The notes beneath the pieces were generated by a model, which saw only the letters and a program-made list of their open reading frames with translations, had not been told where the DNA came from and did no database searches. A stretch of DNA of 8,772 bases from an uncultured Eubacteriales bacterium. GTDB taxonomy: Bacteria; Bacillota; Clostridia; Christensenellales; UBA1242. Below, in pieces: positions 1 through 6,385 of the stretch. The stretch covers positions 1 through 8,772 of the forward strand of contig CARXKP010000044.1 in the NCBI GenBank assembly GCA_949096025.1, given 5' to 3'. Each line of letters starts with the position of its first letter. The stretch's first letter is position 1. The translations under genes were made by a program, and so were the position numbers.

Positions 1-151
1 ACCTTTGTCAACTGATATAGAAATTACTTTGAATGATGAAGTTGTACAATATGACACAAAAGAAATAGGTGGTTATCAATGTTATGAAATTACTTTTAAT
101 ATGAATGAATCTACAACAGTAAGTCTAATTGGCTCATTGTTTATGTTGTGA
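1..151 (+). CDS. C-terminal end of an unrecognised protein (partial)
   Basis: Frame 2 is open from the window edge to a TGA at 149-151 and gives about 49 residues; the other two forward frames hit stops within the first 20 bases. The peptide is rich in Thr, Val, Ile, Glu and Asn, with alternating hydrophobic and polar residues such as EITLND and YEITFNMNE. This looks like beta strands, for example the last domain of a surface or binding protein, but that is only an impression. I see no motif that names a family. A strong rho-independent terminator begins at the last base of the stop codon, which supports this being a real gene end. The start, length and function lie outside the window. Confidence 0.55.
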   Translation, partial: PLSTDIEITLNDEVVQYDTKEIGGYQCYEITFNMNESTTVSLIGSLFML

Positions 152-181
152 AAAAACCTCTAATTATTTTAGAGGTTTTTT
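151..181 (+). terminator. Rho-independent terminator of the left-edge gene
   Basis: A perfect 13-bp stem (151-163 with 169-181) has the core CCTCTAA/TTAGAGG and a five-base loop TTATT, and ends in six T. It directly follows the TGA at 149-151. The A run on the left arm mirrors the T run, so it could also work in reverse, but no minus-strand gene ends here. It separates the left-edge gene from asnS. Confidence 0.85.
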
Positions 182-192
182 ATTAAATTATT

Positions 193-220
193 TTGTAAAG
201 TCTTTTTATTATGATATAAT
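193..220 (+). promoter_or_regulatory. Promoter of asnS (extended -10)
   Basis: A consensus TATAAT at 215-220 is preceded by TG at 212-213, giving an extended -10. A weaker -35, TTGTAA at 193-198, lies 16 bases upstream. Transcription should start near 227, leaving a leader of about 33 bases. That is too short for a T-box or other riboswitch, and the leader holds only a weak CAAAT/ATTTG inverted repeat at 232-245. A ribosome binding site AGGAG (250-254) lies five bases before the asnS ATG. Confidence 0.7.
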
Positions 221-259
221 AAACGAGTGAGCAAATAATAATTTGTTATAGGAGAAATT

Positions 260-1642
260 ATGAATAAAATTGATATAAAAGATATTTTTGAAAATATGGG
301 AAATTTTGCTGATAAGCAATTAGTTGTTGCTGGTTGGGTGAAAAGTTGTAGGGGTAATGGTAAATTTGGTTTTATTGATTTAACAGATGGGACCTGTTTT
401 AAAACAATACAAATTGTATTTATTGCCGAAAACTTAACAAACTTTAATGAAATTGAAAAACTTAATACAGGATCCTCGATTATTTGCAAAGGTAAATTGT
501 TTCTTACTCCAAATAATAAACAACCATTTGAGTTGCAAGCTGAAGATATTCAAATAATAAGTGCTACTGATAGTGAATACCCATTACAGAAAAAGAAACA
601 TTCACTAGAATTTTTAAGAGAAATTGCATATTTAAGACCTAGAGCAAATTTATATAATGCTATTTTTAGGGTAAGGAGTAAGTTGGCTTTTATTCTTCAC
701 GAATTTTTTGAGAGTAAAGGCTTTGTTCACGTTCATACACCTCTTTTAACATCTTCTGATTGCGAGGGTGGAAGTGAATTATTTAGAGTAACTACACAAA
801 ATATTTATGATGAAGAAAAAAAGTTTGACCCAAAAGATGAATTATTCGGAAAAAAAGTTTATTTAAGTCCTACTGGGCAATTAGAAGGTGAAACTTGTGC
901 TTTTGCGTTTGGTAAAATTTATACTTTTGGACCATCATTTAGAGCAGAAAATAGTAATACAACTAGACACGTAAATGAATTTTGGCATTTAGAACCGGAA
1001 GTATGTTTTATGGATTTAAATGAACTTATGATTCTTGAAGAAGAAATGATGAAATATATTATGACTAATATATTGAAACGCTGTCCTGACGAAATGAAAT
1101 TTTTTAATGAATTTGTGGACAATGGGCTTTTGGATAGACTTAATAATGTTATTAACAGCGAATTTGGAAGAATAACTTATACCGAAGCTATAGAAATTTT
1201 ACAAAAAAATAATGATAAATTTGAATATAAAGTTGAATGGGGTAGTGATATTCAAACAGAACACGAAAGATATTTAAGTGAGGTTATATTTAAAAAACCC
1301 GTTTTTGTAACAGATTATCCTAAGGAAATTAAGGCTTTTTATATGAAACAGAATGAGGATGGAAAGACTGTCCGCGCCTGTGATTTATTATTTCCTGGAA
1401 TTGGCGAAGTGACAGGTGGAAGTGAAAGAGAAACTGATTATGATAAGATGTTGTCGCATATGAACAAGTTGGGGCTTAAAGAAGAGGATTATTGGTGGTA
1501 TTTGAATTTAAGAAAGTTTGGTTCTGTTCAACATAGTGGTTTTGGATTAGGTTTTGAAAGGATTTTAATGTATATAACTGGTGTTTCTAATATTCGAGAT
1601 GTTATTTTATTTCCAAGAACTCCTAATAACTGTGAATTTTAA
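260..1642 (+). CDS. asnS: Asparaginyl-tRNA synthetase (AsnRS)
   Basis: This cytoplasmic class IIb synthetase activates asparagine with ATP and charges tRNA-Asn. The 460-residue product is normal for the family. An N-terminal OB-fold anticodon-binding domain covers roughly residues 20-103 (VAGWVKSCR start). The catalytic core follows: motif 1 near 154-164 (GFVHVHTPLLT), the TGQLEGE segment at 205-211, motif 2 with FRAENSNTTRH at 227-237, and motif 3 GFGLGFERI at 427-435. The stretches VTDYPKEIKAFYMK (350-363) and GIGEVTGGSERE, and the ending FPRTPNNCEF, are typical of AsnRS rather than AspRS or LysRS. The ATG is fixed by AGGAG five bases upstream. The gene stands alone, with its own promoter and a terminator directly behind the stop. 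A dedicated AsnRS means Asn-tRNA can be made directly, without relying only on transamidation of Asp-tRNA-Asn. Confidence 0.97.
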   Translation: MNKIDIKDIFENMGNFADKQLVVAGWVKSCRGNGKFGFIDLTDGTCFKTIQIVFIAENLTNFNEIEKLNTGSSIICKGKLFLTPNNKQPFELQAEDIQIISATDSEYPLQKKKHSLEFLREIAYLRPRANLYNAIFRVRSKLAFILHEFFESKGFVHVHTPLLTSSDCEGGSELFRVTTQNIYDEEKKFDPKDELFGKKVYLSPTGQLEGETCAFAFGKIYTFGPSFRAENSNTTRHVNEFWHLEPEVCFMDLNELMILEEEMMKYIMTNILKRCPDEMKFFNEFVDNGLLDRLNNVINSEFGRITYTEAIEILQKNNDKFEYKVEWGSDIQTEHERYLSEVIFKKPVFVTDYPKEIKAFYMKQNEDGKTVRACDLLFPGIGEVTGGSERETDYDKMLSHMNKLGLKEEDYWWYLNLRKFGSVQHSGFGLGFERILMYITGVSNIRDVILFPRTPNNCEF

Positions 1643-1643
1643 A

Positions 1644-1669
1644 AAAAAAGTTGCTTATGCAACTTTTTT
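1644..1669. terminator. Bidirectional terminator between asnS and the pseudouridine synthase gene
   Basis: An 11-bp perfect stem (1644-1654 with 1659-1669) has the core GTTGC/GCAAC and loop TTAT. It is flanked by nine A on the left and six T on the right, so it reads as a hairpin plus U-tract on both strands. It starts two bases after the asnS stop (1640-1642). Its right arm overlaps the minus-strand stop codon at 1668-1670. One hairpin therefore probably ends both convergent genes. Confidence 0.88.
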
Positions 1670-2549
1670 AATTTATTTTTAATTCAACTCTTTTAAGTAA
1701 ATTTCTGAAGTCGTTAGGTAAGTCAATTTTAAAATTAAGATATTTATTTAAGTAAGGATGATAAAAACAAACCTCATTACATATCAGGGCAGTGTGATCA
1801 ATAAAATCGCTTTGCTTTCCGTATAGTTCATCGCCAATGAGCGGGTGATATATTGAAGAAAGATGAATTCGTATCTGATGTGTTCTACCGTGAATTAAGT
1901 TTAATTTTATTAAACTATAATTATTGTTATATGAAATGGGTGTAATAAAAGTTGTGGCACTTTGTCCGTCTGAAGAAATTTTTCGTTTGCGAGTATTAAT
2001 TCCTTCTTTTACCTCAGTTTTGATTTTTTTGTTTATGATTAAGTTTTTATCTATTTTCCCAGTGCATATGGCAATGTAATTTTTTTCTATATTCTTAATT
2101 TTATTATATGATATGCTATCTTTTGCTATTATTATAATACCTGTCGTATCTTTGTCTAGTCGATTGAGCATTCTAAGAACAAAACTATCATCTTTTTGAC
2201 TCATATAATAGCAAATTGCACCTGCCAAATTATTTTGATAATATCTTCTATTTGGCATACAAGAAATTCCTTTGGGTTTATTGATTAGTAAGTAATATTC
2301 ATCTTCAAATACAATATCTAGTGGTAATATGCATTGCATAATAGATGTTTTTGCATTTGGATTGCTATTTAATTTTAATTCATCACCGCATTTTAAAGAG
2401 GCACGAATGTTGACGATAGTACCGTTTAATACAAAGTTACCCCAATTCTTGCGGAGATTAGTTATAAAATTTTCTGAGAAACCCTCATTTTTTAAAAAGT
2501 AGTATATTGAGGAATAGTTTTTGTCAATTTTAAAAGATTGATATTTCAT
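1668..2549 (-). CDS. RluA-family pseudouridine synthase with N-terminal S4 domain
   Basis: The enzyme converts uridine to pseudouridine in structured RNA (rRNA or tRNA). The 293-residue protein has an S4-like RNA-binding region at about residues 10-62 and a catalytic domain from about 75 to 285. The signature RLDKDTTG (130-137) carries the catalytic Asp132. GRTHQIRIHL (221-230) and HPLIGDELYG (235-244) are the other RluA-family hallmarks, and DEYYLLINKPKG (83-94) opens the catalytic domain. The usual His before RLD is Asn129. The target cannot be told from sequence, since the family includes RluA, RluC, RluD and several Firmicutes paralogues, so no symbol is given. The ATG is the only credible start: an in-frame TAA lies 12 bases upstream and no alternative start precedes the S4 region. 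There is no Shine-Dalgarno sequence in front of it. It converges on asnS and diverges from the pheS operon. Confidence 0.9.
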   Translation of the reverse strand: MKYQSFKIDKNYSSIYYFLKNEGFSENFITNLRKNWGNFVLNGTIVNIRASLKCGDELKLNSNPNAKTSIMQCILPLDIVFEDEYYLLINKPKGISCMPNRRYYQNNLAGAICYYMSQKDDSFVLRMLNRLDKDTTGIIIIAKDSISYNKIKNIEKNYIAICTGKIDKNLIINKKIKTEVKEGINTRKRKISSDGQSATTFITPISYNNNYSLIKLNLIHGRTHQIRIHLSSIYHPLIGDELYGKQSDFIDHTALICNEVCFYHPYLNKYLNFKIDLPNDFRNLLKRVELKIN

Positions 2550-2555
2550 AATTAT

Positions 2556-2585
2556 ATATTAACACAATAATATTTTAAAATCAAA
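2556..2585 (-). promoter_or_regulatory. Possible promoter of the pseudouridine synthase gene, giving a leaderless or near-leaderless mRNA
   Basis: On the minus strand TTGATT (2585-2580) is followed after about 17-18 bases by TAATAT (2561-2556). Only six bases then precede the ATG at 2549, so transcription would begin at or next to the start codon. An alternative -10, TATTAT (2572-2567), would leave about 11 untranslated bases. No purine-rich ribosome binding site occurs in either leader. The region is so A+T-rich that weak -10 matches are expected by chance, hence the low confidence. Confidence 0.35.
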
Positions 2586-2601
2586 ACATTATTAAAAATA
2601 C

Positions 2602-2629
2602 TTGACAAAGTTATCTAATTATTTATAAT
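2602..2629 (+). promoter_or_regulatory. Promoter of the pheS-pheT-desulfurase-thiI operon
   Basis: A consensus -35 TTGACA (2602-2607) and a consensus -10 TATAAT (2624-2629) are separated by 16 bases, one short of the ideal 17. Transcription should start near 2636, just before the T-box leader. Control is then expected to act at the leader by attenuation rather than at a weak promoter. It is the best sigma-70-type match in the window. Confidence 0.88.
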
Positions 2630-2831
2630 AAAGATTTATAAGGCAATGATAAAAGACTAGTAACTTGATCTTGATATCTCAGAGAGCCTGCTTAATGCTG
2701 AAATGCGGGTGATAAAGAGTCTTGTGAATTCACTTTTTAGCTGTAATTATGAAATAATTAATTTAGAGTAGTTTTTGCCGTGAATCTGCGTAAAAGATTA
2801 AATTGAGAAGTAGGACTGTTTAGTCTTGCTT

Positions 2832-2874
2832 AAATTTAGGTGGTACCACGAAAAGTTCTCTTTCGTCCTAATTT
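2832..2874 (+). promoter_or_regulatory. T-box antiterminator
   Basis: Helix A1 pairs AAATTTAGG (2832-2840) with CCTAATTT (2867-2874) with one bulged T. The seven-base bulge TGGTACC (2841-2847) offers TGGT to the uncharged tRNA 3' end. Helix A2 pairs ACG (2848-2850) with CGT (2864-2866). This structure uses 2864-2874, which includes the last bases of the left terminator arm and the loop, so it cannot coexist with the full terminator hairpin. The common GCG form of the motif is ACG here, giving an A-T pair with the facing CGT. Confidence 0.85.
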
Positions 2875-2890
2875 CGAAGGGGACTTTTTT
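2851..2890 (+). terminator. Regulated terminator of the pheS T-box
   Basis: The left arm 2851-2865 pairs with the right arm 2875-2888 through AAAAGT/ACTTTT, two G-U pairs, several G-C pairs and one bulged T, and is capped by CG/CG. The loop is TCCTAATTT. A run of six T (2885-2890) follows. It should form when tRNA-Phe is charged and stop transcription before pheS. Confidence 0.88.
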
Positions 2891-2917
2891 ATTTTGATAA
2901 TATTGTATGGAGGAATT

Positions 2918-3946
2918 ATGTTGGTAGAAAAACTAGAAAATTTAAAACAAGAAATTTTAGCAGAAATTGATAAAGTTGATTACTCATTAAGAAAAACTTT
3001 AACTGAAATAAGAGTTAAAGTTTTTGGGAAGTCAGGTCATCTTACAATGTTTTCTAAAGGAATGAGAGAATTATCGGCAGAAGAAAGACCTAAAGTAGGC
3101 TCTTTAATAAATAGTGTTAGAAATGCAATAGAGGAAAGACTTACTGCTAAAGAGAAGGAATTTGAAAATTTAGAATTGAATGAGAGGCTTGAAAGAGAAA
3201 AAGTTGATATAACTGAACCTTCAAAAGGTGTTTTAAAGGGGGCATACCATCCAATTCTTGATGTAACAGATAAGTTGATGGATATTTGTGTAAGTTTAGG
3301 ATTTTCTGTTGTTGAAGGTCCTGAAGTGGAAAGTGATTATTATAATTTTGAAGCGATGAATATTCCTAAAAATCATCCGTCAAGAGATATGCAAGATACT
3401 TTCTTTATTAATGATAATATTCTTCTTCGTTCTCAAACCTCTGCAGTTCAGGCGCGCGAAATGGAAACAAGAAAACCTCCATTTAAAATAATTTGCCCTG
3501 GCAAAACTTATAGAAATGATAGTGATTCTACCCATAGTCCTGTTTTTCATCAATTAGAGGGACTTGTTATAGATGAAAATGTTTCTATGGCGGATTTAAA
3601 GTCTATGCTTACTAATTTAATGAAAAGGTTATATGGTGAAGATACAACTATAAGATTTAGACCATCGTTTTTCCCATTTACAGAACCAAGTATTGAAGTT
3701 GATGTTTCTTGTCCATCTTGTCACGGTAAGGGTTGTACAACTTGTAAAGGAACGGGAATGCTTGAACTGTTGGGCGCTGGAATTGTGAATCCTAAGGTGC
3801 TTGAAATGTCCGGTATAGACAGTAAAAAATATAGGGGTTTTGCATTTGGGTTTGGTCTTGATAGAACTGCAATGATATTAAATAGTATTAATAATATTCG
3901 CTATTTGTATCGCAACGATATTAGATTCTTAAATCAAATGAAATAG
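2918..3946 (+). CDS. pheS: Phenylalanyl-tRNA synthetase alpha subunit
   Basis: This is the catalytic subunit of the cytoplasmic alpha2-beta2 PheRS, which charges tRNA-Phe. The product has 342 residues, typical for bacterial PheS. An N-terminal coiled-coil tRNA-binding arm covers about residues 1-90. The class II core shows HPSRDMQDTFF (153-163), LLRSQTSAVQ (169-178), motif 2 PGKTYRNDSDSTHSPVFHQLEG (194-215), and motif 3 GFAFGFGLDRTAM near 307-319. Four cysteines, CPSC at 265-268 and CTTC at 273-276, form a zinc-knuckle-like CxxC-x4-CxxC that occurs in related PheS proteins. The start is the ATG at 2918, four bases after GGAGG (2909-2913). The frame stays open upstream to a GTG at 2840, but that lies inside the T-box motif and terminator and has no ribosome site. 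pheT follows after 36 bases. Expression should rise when uncharged tRNA-Phe accumulates. Confidence 0.97.
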   Translation: MLVEKLENLKQEILAEIDKVDYSLRKTLTEIRVKVFGKSGHLTMFSKGMRELSAEERPKVGSLINSVRNAIEERLTAKEKEFENLELNERLEREKVDITEPSKGVLKGAYHPILDVTDKLMDICVSLGFSVVEGPEVESDYYNFEAMNIPKNHPSRDMQDTFFINDNILLRSQTSAVQAREMETRKPPFKIICPGKTYRNDSDSTHSPVFHQLEGLVIDENVSMADLKSMLTNLMKRLYGEDTTIRFRPSFFPFTEPSIEVDVSCPSCHGKGCTTCKGTGMLELLGAGIVNPKVLEMSGIDSKKYRGFAFGFGLDRTAMILNSINNIRYLYRNDIRFLNQMK

Positions 3947-3982
3947 GGTGAAATTTTTGATTTTAATAATGAGGAGAAAAAA

Positions 3983-6385
3983 ATGAAAGTAACATATAAT
4001 TGGCTGAAAGAAATGGTTGATATAGATGTATCGCCAGAAACATTAGCAGAAAAATTAACAGCAGCAGGAATGGAAGTTGAGGAAATTATTTATCAAAATA
4101 AACATCTTCACGATGTCGTTGTAGGAAGAATAATTAAAATAGAAAAACATCCTGAAGCGGACAGGCTTGTTGTTTGCAGGGTTGATATTGGTGGAGGAGT
4201 TGTAACTCAAATTATTACTGCTGCTACTAATGTATTTGAAGGGGCTGTTATTCCAGTTAGTTTGGAGGGGGCAGATCTTGTTAATGGAGTAAAGATTCAA
4301 AAGGCTAAAATGCGTGGGGTTGAGTCTTGTGGAATGTTTTGTTCTGGAGAAGAACTAGGAATAGATGAAAATTATTTTGAAGGTGCTGGAGTAAATGGTA
4401 TCTTGATTTTGCCAAACGATATGAAAATTGGTATGCCAATTGATAAGGCTCTTATGCTTGATGATGTTGTATATGATATTAATATCACACCTAATAGATC
4501 GGATTGTATGAGTGTTGTAGGTATTGCAAGAGAGGTTTGTGCTTTACTTGGAAAAGAGCAAAAGAAAATTAATCTTAATTACGATATAGATGTGTATTCA
4601 AAAGATGTTATTAGGAACTTTGTTAATGTTGAGGTTAATACAAAGAATTGTTTAAGGTATATGGCAGGGGCAATAACTAATGTAAAGATCGAAAGATCTC
4701 CTTTATGGATGAGGGCAAGATTGAATGCTGTAGGTATAAAACCAATAAATACTATGGTAGATATAACTAATTATGTTTTAGTAGAATTTGGGCAACCTTT
4801 ACACGCTTTTGATCAAAACAATATAGGTGGTCAAAAGATTAATGTTAGGCAAGCTGTTGAAGGAGAAAAAATTGCAACGCTTAATCACTGTGAGTATACT
4901 TTAAACAATGATGTTATGGTAATAGCCGATGAAAATAGACCGATGGTTATTGCTGGAATTATTGGTGGAACTGATTCTTGCATAACGGATAACACATCAA
5001 CTTGTGTTCTTGAAAGTGCAGTTTTTGATTTAAAATCAATAAGAATAACGAGTAGAAGGTTGGGGGTAAGAACTGATTCTTCTGCTAGATATGAAAAAGG
5101 CGTGAATGTTGCAAATGCAGAATTAGGACTTGCTAGAGCATTACATCTTGTCACAAAACTAAAATGCGGAAAAGTAGTTCGAGGTGTAATAGATATTTGC
5201 AATCAGAAGAATGATGTAAGGGAAATAACTTGTTCTATAAAACTGATAAATTCTATTTTAGGAATAGAAGTGCCAACAAGTGAGATGGTTAGAATTTTAA
5301 ATAGTTTGGGTATTGTGACTAAAGCATTTGGAGATAAACTTGATTGTAAAGTACCTCCTTATAGAGAAGATATTGAAAATGATTATGATGTTGCTGAAGA
5401 AATTATAAGATTATATGGTTATAATCATTATGATAATCTTGATTATAATATTTTTGAAAAAGCAACCGTAACAGAAGGACAATATCATCCAAGATTATTG
5501 CTGGAAAAAAATTTGAGAAAAATTCTTGTTGAAAATGGTTATTATGAAAATGTATCATATACTCTTGTTGGTAGTGATATTAATAATAAACTATTATTAG
5601 ACAGTGAAGAAAATAAAATAGTAAAAATATCGAATCCTATAAGTGAAGATATATCTTGTATGAGAACATCGCTCGCTCATAGTCTTTTTCAAAATATTAA
5701 CTACAATTTAAGTGTTGGTAATAAGTCTTTGAGAATTTTTGAGTGTGGTAGAACTTATAAGGCTAAAAATTTGCCTTTAGTGGAACTTCCTGTTGAAAGA
5801 AATATGCTTGCCATTGCGGTTTGCGAAGACGGTTATGATTTCTTCCATTTAAAAGGAATAATAGAAAATTTATTGATAGAAACATCTGCTGATTATAGAA
5901 TTGAAATATCAAAAAAACCTTATTTGCATCCTGGGGTATCTGCTGATATTGTTTGTGGTGATGCGATTATTGGTTCTTTTGGAAAAATTCATCCAGTGGT
6001 TGCTAAAAATTATGATATTCCAGTTAATGTTTTATATGCAGAATTAGATACGGAATATTTGGTAACTTTACCTGCAAAAAAGATTATGGTTAAAGCAATT
6101 TCAAAGTTTCCAATAGTAGAAAGAGATTTGGCTATCATTGTGGATGAGAGTGTCACAGTTGAAGAACTTCTTTTATCTATAAAATCTTCTTGTGGGAAAC
6201 TTTATTATAGTGTTAATTTGTTTGATATATATAGAAATGCTGGTCTTGGTGAAAATAAAAAGAGCTTAGCCTTTAAAATAAAGTTGTCTGATTTGGATAA
6301 GACCCTTACAGATGAAGAAGTAAATAATGTTATTAAAAAAGTTTTAAAGGCATTGCAATATAAACACGGAGCAAATTTAAGATGA
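3983..6385 (+). CDS. pheT: Phenylalanyl-tRNA synthetase beta subunit
   Basis: This is the partner of PheS in the heterotetramer. It supports tRNA binding and editing of mischarged Tyr-tRNA-Phe. The 800-residue length is normal. In order it has an N-terminal segment, an EMAP-II-like tRNA-binding domain at about 39-150 (VGRIIKIEKHPEADRL), the B3/B4 editing module at about 210-385, B5 at about 410-480 (PPYREDIENDYDVAEEIIRLYGY), and a catalytic-like core. The core contains ISNPISEDISCMRTSL (549-564). The C-terminal FDX-ACB anticodon-binding domain runs from about 707 (KFPIVERDLAIIV) to 800. The ATG lies six bases after GAGGAG (3971-3976). The stop TGA overlaps the next start in an ATGA at 6382-6385, so translation is probably coupled to the desulfurase gene. 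No terminator or convincing promoter is visible between pheS and pheT. Confidence 0.97.
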   Translation: MKVTYNWLKEMVDIDVSPETLAEKLTAAGMEVEEIIYQNKHLHDVVVGRIIKIEKHPEADRLVVCRVDIGGGVVTQIITAATNVFEGAVIPVSLEGADLVNGVKIQKAKMRGVESCGMFCSGEELGIDENYFEGAGVNGILILPNDMKIGMPIDKALMLDDVVYDINITPNRSDCMSVVGIAREVCALLGKEQKKINLNYDIDVYSKDVIRNFVNVEVNTKNCLRYMAGAITNVKIERSPLWMRARLNAVGIKPINTMVDITNYVLVEFGQPLHAFDQNNIGGQKINVRQAVEGEKIATLNHCEYTLNNDVMVIADENRPMVIAGIIGGTDSCITDNTSTCVLESAVFDLKSIRITSRRLGVRTDSSARYEKGVNVANAELGLARALHLVTKLKCGKVVRGVIDICNQKNDVREITCSIKLINSILGIEVPTSEMVRILNSLGIVTKAFGDKLDCKVPPYREDIENDYDVAEEIIRLYGYNHYDNLDYNIFEKATVTEGQYHPRLLLEKNLRKILVENGYYENVSYTLVGSDINNKLLLDSEENKIVKISNPISEDISCMRTSLAHSLFQNINYNLSVGNKSLRIFECGRTYKAKNLPLVELPVERNMLAIAVCEDGYDFFHLKGIIENLLIETSADYRIEISKKPYLHPGVSADIVCGDAIIGSFGKIHPVVAKNYDIPVNVLYAELDTEYLVTLPAKKIMVKAISKFPIVERDLAIIVDESVTVEELLLSIKSSCGKLYYSVNLFDIYRNAGLGENKKSLAFKIKLSDLDKTLTDEEVNNVIKKVLKALQYKHGANLR

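Larger units (their letters stand above)
2636..2890 (+). ncRNA. T-box leader (tRNA-Phe-sensing riboswitch) of pheS
   Basis: This is a cis-acting leader that binds uncharged tRNA and decides between termination and read-through. Stem I spans about 2651-2738. Its basal helix is AAAAG (2651-2655) with CTTTT (2733-2737). AGTA (2659-2662) lies on the 5' side of the specifier loop. AGAGAG (2681-2686) and GCTGAAA (2697-2703) are the conserved distal elements. GTGAA followed by specifier TTC (2729-2731) and A carries the codon, which is Phe. A 7-bp hairpin (2744-2750/2754-2760), a possible small helix (2783-2787/2795-2799) and stem III (2808-2817/2822-2831, two G-U pairs) follow. The T-box sequence AGGTGGTACCACG covers 2838-2850. 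Its TGGT can pair with an ACCA tRNA end, fitting discriminator A. The switch ends in a terminator. Elements were identified by eye; both the class and the Phe assignment look secure. Confidence 0.95.

Noticed and set aside
169..489. Minus-strand open frame over the start of asnS
   Set aside because: It is antisense to the OB-fold of asnS, has no ribosome site, and its product is a low-complexity hydrophobic sequence with no family signs.
919..1122. Minus-strand open frame inside asnS
   Set aside because: It lies opposite the conserved motif 2 region of asnS; the frame is open only as a by-product of biased codons.
2551..2556. Perfect TATAAT on the minus strand next to the pseudouridine synthase ATG
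   Set aside because: As a -10 it would place the transcript start inside the coding region, after the only plausible start codon; TAATAT or TATTAT just upstream fit better.
2744..2831. Hairpins before the T-box motif read as a tRNA or separate small RNA
   Set aside because: They are explained as stems between stem I and the antiterminator of the T-box; there is no cloverleaf or independent promoter and terminator.
2840..2917. GTG-initiated N-terminal extension of pheS
   Set aside because: It lies in the T-box motif and terminator, has no ribosome site, and exceeds the normal PheS length; ATG at 2918 is preferred.
4055..5202. Two minus-strand open frames inside pheT (4055-4300 and 4885-5202)
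   Set aside because: Both are antisense to conserved PheT domains, lack start signals and show no recognisable protein features.
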